A stretch of DNA of 64,000 nt from Mesorhizobium terrae. Lineage in GTDB: Bacteria > Pseudomonadota > Alphaproteobacteria > Rhizobiales > Rhizobiaceae. Both the position numbers and the translations under genes were made by a program. This document shows, piece after piece, positions 49,143-57,371 of the stretch (position 1 is the first letter of the stretch; every line of letters begins with the position of its first letter). Location: positions 1,240,001-1,304,000 of the forward strand of contig NZ_CP044218.1 of the NCBI RefSeq assembly GCF_008727715.1, written 5' to 3'. The notes below the pieces were generated by a model. That model worked only from the letters and a program-made list of their open reading frames with translations. It searched no databases and had not been told where the DNA came from.

Positions 49143-52100
49143 TCAAGCGTCCGCGCGAGGCCATCGCAACTTGCCCCGTCCTACCCTCAGCGCATCCACG
49201 ACCGCCGTCGCCCCGGGCAACCTTCCCGAGAACAGGCTGGGCTTCGGATCTACCGCCGGCTTTTTGAAGGGGACCACCCGTCGATAGTCCGGTGTCGCCA
49301 GCCATGTGCGCCCATCGCCCTCGTCCGTGATGACCCGATAAAGCCCAGCCGGCGGCGCCGAGTGCGCAGGAATGTCGAGCAACCTCTTGTAGCGTTCGAT
49401 CGACCACTTCTGGATTCCGCCGCTGAGGGCCTCGGTCCTGAAACGCGCCCAGAGCGCGGCGGTATCAGGCGTTGGCCAGTCGCCGGCGTCGGTAAACGCC
49501 GTGATTTCATCGGATTCCAGCCATGCACGCATCTCGGCCGGCGTTACGAAGACGGGGTTGGTGGTCTGGATCGCCGCGATAGCCGCCCGCCTGGACGGAA
49601 GGCCCGCCCGTATCAACATCGACATCATGAACTGCGGAACCCCTGTTTCCAGAGATGCGGCTGCGCCACCCGGAATGATGTCCGGCGACCAGCCCAAAGT
49701 CAGACGCCGGGTTCTGATAGCTTCCAATGCCCAAACCAGCCGATAGGTGAAGGCCTCTTCCACCATGCGCATGTTGTGGGGTCCGATCTGCGAGACCTCC
49801 GCGCCCGACACCCATTGCTTCAGGATCGCTTTCCAATTGCCAGGCAGCGCATTCTTCTTGTCGGGAATGAACGGCCGCATCGCCAGCAGTCGCTCCCCGA
49901 GGCCCGCCAAGGCATCGGCCAGTTCGTCGACGTCTCCTGGCAGGGACGCGGCGTCGGCTCGATCGATGAGGGCGCCCAACTCTTCCGCCATCGCGTCGAT
50001 TGTCAGCCCGGCTTCCAAGCCGACGCCCATTGCGAAATGCCCGCGACGGGCCTGGGGCGTCGTCACCGACCAGATGAGATTGGCACGCGCCTCGAACACC
50101 TTGCGGTGTTGCGCCTCCATGCCTTCACCCTCGCGCGCTATTTGACGCGCCCAGAGCGATCCCTTGAGCGCTTCGTCGAGAAGCTTGGGCAGGTCGGCGC
50201 GGTCAGCATCGAGCGCCTCCACCAAGCCAAAGACCGTTGCATCAAGGCGCTCGACGAGTTCCGAGAGCGGCTCCTCGTCGATGCTTTCCTCTTCATCTCC
50301 TCCCGCCTCGTCATCCTCGTCCTCGTCATCCGGATTAGTTCCGTCTGGAGGCACCGCAAGCTGAGCGGCGATCGCCGCTTCTTCTGCCGGCGACTTCCAG
50401 GCCTCGCGGGCGTTGGCGAGATATTCCCACGCGTCGGCGCGTCCCAGCACGTCCTCTCGAGCCAGGCGATCAAGAATCTCCGCGACGATCTGAATCAGTC
50501 CGCTCTTCAGCGTCCGGGCCTTGGAAGAGGCCACCAATCCCCGCCATTCTCCGCTCCGCCAATCGACTCGATCGAACATGACGTGGACGATGAGCCCTTC
50601 CACATCGACGAAAGCGCGGCCGGCGCGGCCGGCGACATTGGCGAACTCCTCGCCGGTGATCGGTTTGCCTGCTCGGTACAGCGCGGGGACGAGCAAGACT
50701 GCGGCGTTGAGATTGAGCCCCTGCGACAGCGTCGGCGATGCAACGATGACCTTGAGGACGCCCTCCGACAGCAGGACTTCCAACTCGCGGAGAAACGGGC
50801 TCGGCAGGCGGCCGTGGTGAATGGCGACGCCCGCCTTAAGGCTTGCCACCGCCGGATGATCTTCGCCGAGCCATTCTTTGCCGACCTCGAGTGCGCGAGC
50901 GATCGATACTTCGTCATCCAGAAGCGAGTCCAGATAGCCGCGTTTGCAGAGGTCGACGATTTGCTTTCCGTACCCCTCAACCCAGTTCGCTTGCGTCGAG
51001 AAGATGAGTGTCCGCTTGCCCTGCGCCGCAAACTCCCAGGCCGCGAACAGGGCCAGATGTGACGTTTTTCGGGGATAGGGCTTCTTCTCACGGCCGCGGG
51101 GCGGCTTTTGAACCACGAAATGATCCAGGAACGGGCCGTTGTTGGTCAGATCCAGGGTCAGGCGCGCATCACGCGCACGCCACGCCAGCATTCCGAAACG
51201 CTGGCGTGTTGGCCGCCAGTCAGACCGCACGGCATCGCCTGGCTCGTCCGCCCGTATCCACGCAGTCAGATCGTCGAGCTCATCTCCACTCGGGAGAATC
51301 GCCGAGAGGCAGACAATACGGCGGTCGGCCGAATCTGCGCGGCGCAACAAGCGCTGCACCAGCGTCTCGTAGCGGATCTCACGCTCGCTCGGCCCGATCA
51401 TGTGGCCTTCATCGAGCACGATCAGCCCGACGTCGTCGATCAGGCTCGGATCGCTTCTCAGCGCGAAGTCGAGTTTCTCCGGCGTCGCTATGATGATCTC
51501 CCGCGATCGGAGCGCGTCCTCGTCACCAGCCGAGAGGCCGCTGGCGCCGTAGAGCGACGACACGCTGAATCCGAGCGGCGCGAAGGTCTTACGAAACGAT
51601 CGTTCTGTCTGAGCCGAGAGCGCTCGCAGCGGCGTCACGATGAGAACTCGCCGCGCCGAAGACAGCGTCATGAGCGCGGCGATCTCAGCGACGCGCGTTT
51701 TCCCGGCGCTGGTGGGTAGGGCGACGACCAAGTCATCCTTGACATCCGTCGAGCGGCGCGCCGCCTCACGCTGCGAGGGCCACAACTCGACCTCGGAATT
51801 CTTCCGAGCGTAGAGAGACCCAATAAACAATCGTCGCAGATCGGGATACTTCTCGGCGGCGCCCTCAGGTGGCTCCGTCGGCAGGTTCTGGTGCAACGAA
51901 TGTTGCCATAGGTCGTCGATCAGATGCCGGCACAGATTGGTGATCCACCACAGCGGTACGTTCTCCGCATTGTCGGCCAGGCTGACGGCCGTTGTGAGAA
52001 GCGAGCGCGCCGCGTCGAGCGGTTCCTCTTCGCCCGTCTCCAACGCGAAATCGAAGAAGGCCAACGCCCGACAGATCGTGGTGTTGAGAACGATCGCCAG

Positions 52101-52658
52101 GATCTCGTCGACATCGGCATCCTCACCGGACAGCCCCGCAGCAATCCGGTCGTCACCATGCGCCGCGTCGTTCAGCCAACCGCGCACGAAGGCTCGAAGC
52201 CCATCAAGGTCGCGGAGCACCAGCCGCATCACCGCCATTTCGCCCGGCGTCAAATTCAGGTCGCCCACTGCCTCGTTGAAGAGCGAATAGGCGACGGCCG
52301 AGAACCCGGCCAGATGGTAGGCCGTGGCGGCGATCGTCCTGCGGAAACCGCGATCGGCGGCTTCGGGATCGGCATTCCGCACCAAAGCTTCAAACGCGTT
52401 GCCGGCGCGCTCGAACGCCTTGTTCGTCAACTCGGAGGAGCCGGCCTGGGTGCGAAGGGCCATTGCCGCACGGAGCAACGCAAACCCATGTTCTGCAAGG
52501 TCGGTATCGATGGTCGCGCCGAGCGGCGGGGCATTTTCAGGCAGAACGCCATCACTTCGCATTAGCGACCATGCCGCCCCTCGGTACAGCAGCCGCCCTT
52601 GCACGCCGTCCTGCGTCGCGCGCGTCAAAAATGCTTGCAGTTCGTCAGTCGTCTCCAA
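49143..52658 (-). CDS. hamB: HamB-like Hachiman helicase
   Basis: A 1171-residue SF2 helicase with a 300-residue helical N-terminal extension. Walker A is ALPTSAGKT (about 313-321), DEGH is at about 416-419, motif III reads CLSAI (450-454), motif V ASPTLSQGLNL (640-650) and motif VI AGRAGRAF (676-683). An acidic stretch (DDEDEDDEAGGDEEE) lies near residue 775. With the adjacent HamA-like nuclease it forms a Hachiman-type defence pair, in which the helicase senses DNA and controls the nuclease. The start is a TTG overlapping the hamA-like stop by 14 bases. Confidence 0.85.
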   Translation of the reverse strand: METTDELQAFLTRATQDGVQGRLLYRGAAWSLMRSDGVLPENAPPLGATIDTDLAEHGFALLRAAMALRTQAGSSELTNKAFERAGNAFEALVRNADPEAADRGFRRTIAATAYHLAGFSAVAYSLFNEAVGDLNLTPGEMAVMRLVLRDLDGLRAFVRGWLNDAAHGDDRIAAGLSGEDADVDEILAIVLNTTICRALAFFDFALETGEEEPLDAARSLLTTAVSLADNAENVPLWWITNLCRHLIDDLWQHSLHQNLPTEPPEGAAEKYPDLRRLFIGSLYARKNSEVELWPSQREAARRSTDVKDDLVVALPTSAGKTRVAEIAALMTLSSARRVLIVTPLRALSAQTERSFRKTFAPLGFSVSSLYGASGLSAGDEDALRSREIIIATPEKLDFALRSDPSLIDDVGLIVLDEGHMIGPSEREIRYETLVQRLLRRADSADRRIVCLSAILPSGDELDDLTAWIRADEPGDAVRSDWRPTRQRFGMLAWRARDARLTLDLTNNGPFLDHFVVQKPPRGREKKPYPRKTSHLALFAAWEFAAQGKRTLIFSTQANWVEGYGKQIVDLCKRGYLDSLLDDEVSIARALEVGKEWLGEDHPAVASLKAGVAIHHGRLPSPFLRELEVLLSEGVLKVIVASPTLSQGLNLNAAVLLVPALYRAGKPITGEEFANVAGRAGRAFVDVEGLIVHVMFDRVDWRSGEWRGLVASSKARTLKSGLIQIVAEILDRLAREDVLGRADAWEYLANAREAWKSPAEEAAIAAQLAVPPDGTNPDDEDEDDEAGGDEEESIDEEPLSELVERLDATVFGLVEALDADRADLPKLLDEALKGSLWARQIAREGEGMEAQHRKVFEARANLIWSVTTPQARRGHFAMGVGLEAGLTIDAMAEELGALIDRADAASLPGDVDELADALAGLGERLLAMRPFIPDKKNALPGNWKAILKQWVSGAEVSQIGPHNMRMVEEAFTYRLVWALEAIRTRRLTLGWSPDIIPGGAAASLETGVPQFMMSMLIRAGLPSRRAAIAAIQTTNPVFVTPAEMRAWLESDEITAFTDAGDWPTPDTAALWARFRTEALSGGIQKWSIERYKRLLDIPAHSAPPAGLYRVITDEGDGRTWLATPDYRRVVPFKKPAVDPKPSLFSGRLPGATAVVDALRVGRGKLRWPRADA

Positions 52659-53427
52659 GGTCTTCCGCCTTCTGATACATCTCCTTGATGAAGTCCTGGT
52701 GGTCTTCGATGTGGACGTTCACGACATACTGGTCCCGGTTCGTCCCAGCACTTTCGAGATCGCCCTTCAGCGACGCGTGAGGTCCATTGCCCGATATCGT
52801 AAAGAGCATGTGGTCGATGCGATCGGCACGCAGGGCCTTGAGACCGATTTCATCGCGAAGGTCGCGGCCCAGTTGCACATCGCCGTCGTCGTTGCTTTCG
52901 AGCAAGCGGTTCGCGACAAATGCCAGCGAGTCCGGCGTGCATCTGCCATTGTCACGATTGAGCACCTTGCGGGCGCTCGTGACGGTGGCTTTTCCGAGGA
53001 CTTTGTTGCTCTTGGCTTCGCCTTTCAGCAGCCAAAGCTTGGAGTCGTCGCCTCCATAGCCTGCCCCGATAAAGTCGTCGCCTCGCATCGCCATGTTGCG
53101 CCCATCCTTGTAGCGCAGACGGCGAACGGGAACGCGCAGACCGATTTCCTCCTCGACCAACTCGGTCGCCAATATCTCGCCGAGATCACCCGAGCGGCCT
53201 TTATCTGTCTGGGGGAGCTGCGTGCGCAGAATTTCCGCTGCAACCTTGTAGCCGAGCCGCTGGACGTCATCGGCTATACGCTCAAGCCGATCGTAATGGG
53301 AGCGCATGGTCTCGGCGAGGTCGTCACGAATCTCGTCGCGGCCACCGTCCTTTTCGACATACGTCCAATAGCGCTTTCGCTTGTCCTTTTCTTTCGTGGC
53401 TTCGCACCACTTCTTATACAGCCCCAC
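52645..53427 (-). CDS. hamA: HamA-like nuclease (DUF1837)
   Basis: A 260-residue protein from the GTG at 53427 (GGAG seven bases upstream). The central part has E84 (SGDLGEILATELV), D118 (MRGDDFIG) and E137-x-K139 (LLKGEAKSNK), the order E, D, ExK of the PD-(D/E)XK-like fold in DUF1837/HamA. In Hachiman the nuclease degrades DNA when HamB detects damaged or phage DNA. It overlaps the ATPase gene upstream and the helicase downstream by 14 bases each. Confidence 0.85.
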   Translation of the reverse strand: MGLYKKWCEATKEKDKRKRYWTYVEKDGGRDEIRDDLAETMRSHYDRLERIADDVQRLGYKVAAEILRTQLPQTDKGRSGDLGEILATELVEEEIGLRVPVRRLRYKDGRNMAMRGDDFIGAGYGGDDSKLWLLKGEAKSNKVLGKATVTSARKVLNRDNGRCTPDSLAFVANRLLESNDDGDVQLGRDLRDEIGLKALRADRIDHMLFTISGNGPHASLKGDLESAGTNRDQYVVNVHIEDHQDFIKEMYQKAEDLGDD

Positions 53428-54685
53428 GCGGCGCTCCCCTGCCTGCCTTGTTCGCCGGCGCCTCTCCATCCCAAAGGCTCGACAGCGGCGCCGCCGCCAG
53501 CTTGTCGCCGAACGGCACGAAGTCCGTGCTGTCGTAGAGGACGACGCCGAATGCAAAACGGTCCCCGCAAGCCTCGGCCAATGCCCGCAGGCCGGCGAAG
53601 TCGCCAGCCTTGACCGTGGCGCTCGCCTTCACTTCGATACCTGCGATCGTCCCGTCGTCACGCTCCAGCACGATGTCCACCTCGCGCATGTCCCGATCCC
53701 GGAAATGATGCGGCGTCAACCGCAGGTCCGAAGCCGTCATGAGCTTCAGCACTTCCGAGAACACGAAGCTCTCCAGCAGCGCGCCGAACGTCCCACGATC
53801 CGCCTTCACCCGATCAAATGTGAGCCCGCGCACACCCGCCAACAGGCCTGAATCGAGGAAATGGAGCTTGGGCGTCTTGACGATCCGCTTCAGTGCATTG
53901 GTGAACCAGGGCTGCACGGTCGCGATCAGGAACACCTGTTCGAGCAGCCCCACATAGCGCTGACTCGTCTTGTGATTGACGTTGATGCCGCTCCCGAACT
54001 GCGAATAGTTGACCAGCTGGCCGGAGTGCTCGGCCAGCAGCCGCACGAATTTGGGAAGCTCGGTCAGCTTCTCCACCTCGGCGATGTCCCGCATGTCGCG
54101 GGTCAGGATCGAAGTGAGATAAGATCGCAGCCAGTCCTGCCGCCGCCGCTCGCTGTCGCGGCTGATCGCTTCGGGGAAGCCGCCGACCAGGACGAGTTTG
54201 ACGAGATCGTCGCCGACGATCGCACTCCGCTGTCCCTGGAGCTTCCCTTCGAAGAGGCGTTCGAGAAAGGTCGGGGTCCGGTCTGCAATCTCGGCTCTCG
54301 CCAGCGGCAGCATACGGATGGTCTCCATCCGGCCGGCCAAGCTGTCGGCGATCCGCGGCAAGGTCAGTACATTCGCCGAGCCGGTGAGTAGGAACCGACC
54401 CGGACGGTAATCCTCGTCGACCGTCTTCTTGATCGCGAGCAGCAGGTCGGGCACGCGCTGGATCTCGTCGATGATGGCCCGATCCAGGCCTCGGATGAAA
54501 CCGGCGGGATCGGATTGGGCGGCTTCGAGGACGGTCTGATCATCGAGCGTGATATAAGTCCGACCGGCTTCTCCCATCTTTCGAACGAGCGTGGTCTTGC
54601 CCGCCCGTCGCGGCCCCACGATCAGGACCACCGGGGTATCCAAAAGGGCTTCTTCCGCCCGTCGCTCCACAAACCGCTCGAACAT
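53414..54685 (-). CDS. DUF4143-type ATPase, first gene of the Hachiman-like operon
   Basis: A 423-residue protein. Walker A GPRRAGKT is at residues 24-31, Walker B AIIDEIQ at 70-76, and FLLTGSAN follows as a sensor-like segment. The C-terminal half (LPKFVRLLAEHSGQLVNYSQ, HFLDSGLLAGVRGL, LLESFVFSEVLK) matches DUF4143, ending in a PD-(D/E)XK-like stretch with REVDIVLE and GIEVKAS. Such proteins are widespread with unclear roles. Here a near-consensus promoter directly precedes it and its stop overlaps hamA by 14 bases, so it is probably co-expressed with the defence pair. Confidence 0.85.
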   Translation of the reverse strand: MFERFVERRAEEALLDTPVVLIVGPRRAGKTTLVRKMGEAGRTYITLDDQTVLEAAQSDPAGFIRGLDRAIIDEIQRVPDLLLAIKKTVDEDYRPGRFLLTGSANVLTLPRIADSLAGRMETIRMLPLARAEIADRTPTFLERLFEGKLQGQRSAIVGDDLVKLVLVGGFPEAISRDSERRRQDWLRSYLTSILTRDMRDIAEVEKLTELPKFVRLLAEHSGQLVNYSQFGSGINVNHKTSQRYVGLLEQVFLIATVQPWFTNALKRIVKTPKLHFLDSGLLAGVRGLTFDRVKADRGTFGALLESFVFSEVLKLMTASDLRLTPHHFRDRDMREVDIVLERDDGTIAGIEVKASATVKAGDFAGLRALAEACGDRFAFGVVLYDSTDFVPFGDKLAAAPLSSLWDGEAPANKAGRGAPRGAV

Positions 54686-54712
54686 GCCTTCTCCGAATCT
54701 CGGCCGATCGGG

Positions 54713-54759
54713 ATTATCGGTATCGGCTGATTGGGAGTCAACGTTCCGCTAATTGGGAG
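54713..54759 (-). promoter_or_regulatory. Promoter of the Hachiman-like operon with direct repeats
   Basis: Minus strand: TTGACT (54736-54741), a 17-base spacer, GATAAT (54713-54718). GGAG and the ATG of the ATPase gene follow about 20-30 bases later. CTCCCAATTAGC and CTCCCAATCAGC, 22 bp apart, flank and overlap the -35 box, fitting an operator for a repressor. Confidence 0.75.
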
Positions 54760-54805
54760 ACGGAAGGCCGCTATCTGGAAAGCCGGGAGGGGAAAGCCTT
54801 CCCCT

Positions 54806-54830
54806 TCGGCCGAGCCGGGGTCTCGGCCGA
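54806..54830. other. Hairpin in the leader between the Hachiman operon and ardC
   Basis: TCGGCCGAG, a 7-base loop, CTCGGCCGA: a perfect 9-bp stem without a T-run, in the 260-bp gap upstream of the first ArdC gene. Probably a leader structure of that gene. Confidence 0.45.
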
Positions 54831-54948
54831 TCCCCTTCTGCGGGGAGACCCCGCAACGCCCCCTTTAGAGTGAGAGTGCGGACCAGGTTCGCCGTGACGG
54901 GTTGAGGGCTGGAGGAGAGGCCTCCGGCGCCCGTCGCGGAGAACCGCG

Positions 54949-55695
54949 ATGTCCACCAAGACCGCTTCGGCTCGCCCCGGCCACGACCGGGCGAGCCTCT
55001 ATGACGAAATCACCGGCAAGATCATCGTCGAGCTGGAGGCCGGCCGCGTGCCCTGGGTCCAGCCCTGGGGGACGGCTGCGGCGAAGGCGCCGCTCGCCAT
55101 GCCAAAGAACGCCGCCACCGGCCGGCAGTATTCGGGGATCAACGTCCTGATCCTCTGGGGCGCCGTGATCGAGCACGGCTTCCCCGCCCAGAGCTGGCTG
55201 ACCTTTCGCCAGGCGCTCTCGCTCGGCGGCAATGTGCGCAAGGGCGAGCACGGAACCACCGTCGTCTATGCCGACCGCTTCGTGCCGGACGACGAGAAGC
55301 GACGCGCGCGCGAGACCGGCGAGGAAGCCGCCGCCATCCCGTTCCTGAAGCGGTTCACCGTCTTCAACGCCGCCCAATGCGAAAACCTGCCGGCCGAGGT
55401 CGCGGCCGTCGCGCCACCGCCGCCGCCGGGCCTGATCGAGCCCAGAGTCGAGGCGCTGATCCGCGCGACCGGCGTCGACTTCCGCATCGGCGGCAACCGC
55501 GCCTTCTACGCACCGGGTCCGGACTTCGTGATGGTCCCGCCGCCGCAGGCATATTTCGAGCCAATCAACTGGCACCGCACAGCCCTGCACGAGCTGGGGC
55601 ACGCCAGCGGTCATCCGTCCCGTCTCGGCCGCGATCTCGGCGGCGTGTTCGGCAGCAAGAAGTACGCGTTCGAGGAACTGGTGGCATTATCCTGA
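54949..55695 (+). pseudogene. ArdC-type antirestriction gene, 3' end cut off
   Basis: 248 residues, against 308 in the intact copy at 62025. It has the N-terminal ssDNA-binding DUF1738 domain (SLYDEITGKIIVELEAGRVP, WGAVIEHGFPAQSWLTFRQA) and the zincin motif HELGHASG near residue 215. It then breaks at KYAFEELVA, after which only LS and a stop remain. The break marks the left end of the recombinase unit that follows. GGAG lies eight bases upstream of the ATG. ArdC proteins protect incoming DNA from restriction; this product may or may not still be active. Confidence 0.85.
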
Positions 55696-55913
55696 CTCTG
55701 TGATCCTGTCTCAGAATCATGCATTGGAGGCGCCTCACCACGGCTCCGGTGAAGCTCTTCAGACGTCCGGGTCAAGCGTTCCCGCAGCGTAGCGAGGACA
55801 ACGCTTGACGCGGCGGCGGCACGACAAGCTGTTCATGGGGTGCAGGCTAAGTCCTGCACCCCTGCCACGCGGCGAGCGGGAGAGCGCGAGGGGAACCCCT
55901 CGCATTCTAAACA
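55696..55913. other. Left end of the recombinase unit, non-coding
   Basis: 218 bp with no gene, between the broken ardC and the first recombinase. The element boundary should be near 55685-55690. No clear inverted repeat can be assigned without the right end. Confidence 0.5.
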
Positions 55914-57371
55914 ATGAAGTTGCGCCGAAGGCGCTCCGCTTGGGTATCGTGCGTGCATTTGTATTTTACCGATCTTGACACTATTTCGCGTCCGCTTTTC
56001 CTTGATGACCTTGCAGTGAGCCTCGCGCCCGGTGCGCTCGACGCGGTCGAGCGCACCGGGCTGATTCACGGCATGCCGTTCATCCTGATGGATGACGGCA
56101 GCTACGATCTCGCTCTCAACCGGTTCTTTCGTGCCTGTCCTGCTATGGGAGCGCGATCGCCGAACACGTGGCGCTCCTACGCCCGCGACATTCTCGTCTG
56201 GGCGCGCTTTCTTGTCGAACGGCGCGGCGGCAAGACGGTCTGGCAGGCCGGCCGCGACGATGTCCTGGCCTTTCACCGGGCGCGTCGGCTGTCGGCAGCT
56301 CCCTACCGCATCTCGGCTGCGAGCTGGAACCGGAGCGTTGCCGCGCTCGACAAGCTCTATCGCTGGGCTGTCGAGGAAGGAATCATTGCGATCTCGCCCT
56401 TCAGCTACGGCGCCACCCTTCGCAGGGCCGGCGGTAGCCGCGCAGTGCTCGCTGTGACGACGAACCGTGCCCGCGAGCGCGCCGCGCGGCGCCACGATAC
56501 CCGTTACATCGATCTTGGCCGCTACCTGCTGTTCCGCGAGGTGGGATTGCGCGGCCGGCTTCCCGACGGCTCGGAGGACGCGACGTGGCGCGGCCGCAAC
56601 GGCGAGCGCAATGCGTTGTTTGCCGAGCTTCTCGTCACGACCGGCCTGCGGCTGACAGAGGCCGGCAGTCTGCTGCTGAGTGAGCTGCCGCGCCTGACCG
56701 ATCCCGAATCGCGCTCGGTGCCGTTCGATCTCCCCGGTCCGATCGCCAAGGGCGGACGACCACGGCGCATCCGCGTTCCCCGCCGGGTACTGAGATTGAT
56801 CGGCGACTATGTCGATCTCGAGCGCACGGTCTCTGCCGCGCGCTCAGAGCCTTCGGTGTCCGATCCGCTCTGGCTGATGCTGGAGGACGGGAAGGCAACA
56901 GACGCGGCGGGCAAGCGTGTCCGGCTCGACCGTCTGACGCTGGGCGAACGCCGCCGCGTGCTGGTCGGCACGCCCGGCCAGGCGCAGCATGCCTTGCTCT
57001 GGCTGACTGAAGGCGGCAAGCCCGTGCCCTCGGCGACTTGGGAAGCTGCCTTTCGGCGGGCCTGCACCCGCTGCCGCCGTTTCGGCATCGAGGTCGAGGT
57101 GACGCCACACACGCTGCGGCACACCTTCGCCGTCAACATGCTCTCCATGCTGATCCGCGAGCAGATCGGATCCGTGTTCGATCCGCAGGACCAGCACGGC
57201 GCAGCCTATCGGCGGATTCTCGGCGATCCTCTGCAGAAGCTCCAGCACCTGCTGGGGCATGCGAGTATCACCAGCACCTACATCTATCTCGACAGCCTCG
57301 CCGAGGCGCAGGAGCTGGTCGAGGCCGCCGCGGATCGCTGGGCCGAAGACACGGCTGGCGGCGCGGCATGA
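55914..57371 (+). CDS. Tyrosine recombinase A (TnpA-like)
   Basis: Up to 485 residues; a GTG at 55953 is another possible start. The catalytic set is complete: TTGLRLTEAGSL (Arg I), HTLRHTFAV (HxxR), LLGHASITSTYIYLD (His and Tyr). An N-terminal SAM-like core-binding domain (RSPNTWRSYARDILVWARFL) precedes it. It is the first of three recombinases joined by ATGA overlaps, as in Tn554-like and related transposition modules, which move by site-specific recombination without DDE transposases. Confidence 0.85.
   Translation: MKLRRRRSAWVSCVHLYFTDLDTISRPLFLDDLAVSLAPGALDAVERTGLIHGMPFILMDDGSYDLALNRFFRACPAMGARSPNTWRSYARDILVWARFLVERRGGKTVWQAGRDDVLAFHRARRLSAAPYRISAASWNRSVAALDKLYRWAVEEGIIAISPFSYGATLRRAGGSRAVLAVTTNRARERAARRHDTRYIDLGRYLLFREVGLRGRLPDGSEDATWRGRNGERNALFAELLVTTGLRLTEAGSLLLSELPRLTDPESRSVPFDLPGPIAKGGRPRRIRVPRRVLRLIGDYVDLERTVSAARSEPSVSDPLWLMLEDGKATDAAGKRVRLDRLTLGERRRVLVGTPGQAQHALLWLTEGGKPVPSATWEAAFRRACTRCRRFGIEVEVTPHTLRHTFAVNMLSMLIREQIGSVFDPQDQHGAAYRRILGDPLQKLQHLLGHASITSTYIYLDSLAEAQELVEAAADRWAEDTAGGAA

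Noticed and set aside
53430..53556. N-terminal extension of the HamA-like frame
   Set aside because: The added residues are Ser/Arg-rich and overlap the ATPase coding sequence; the GTG at 53427 has a proper ribosome site.
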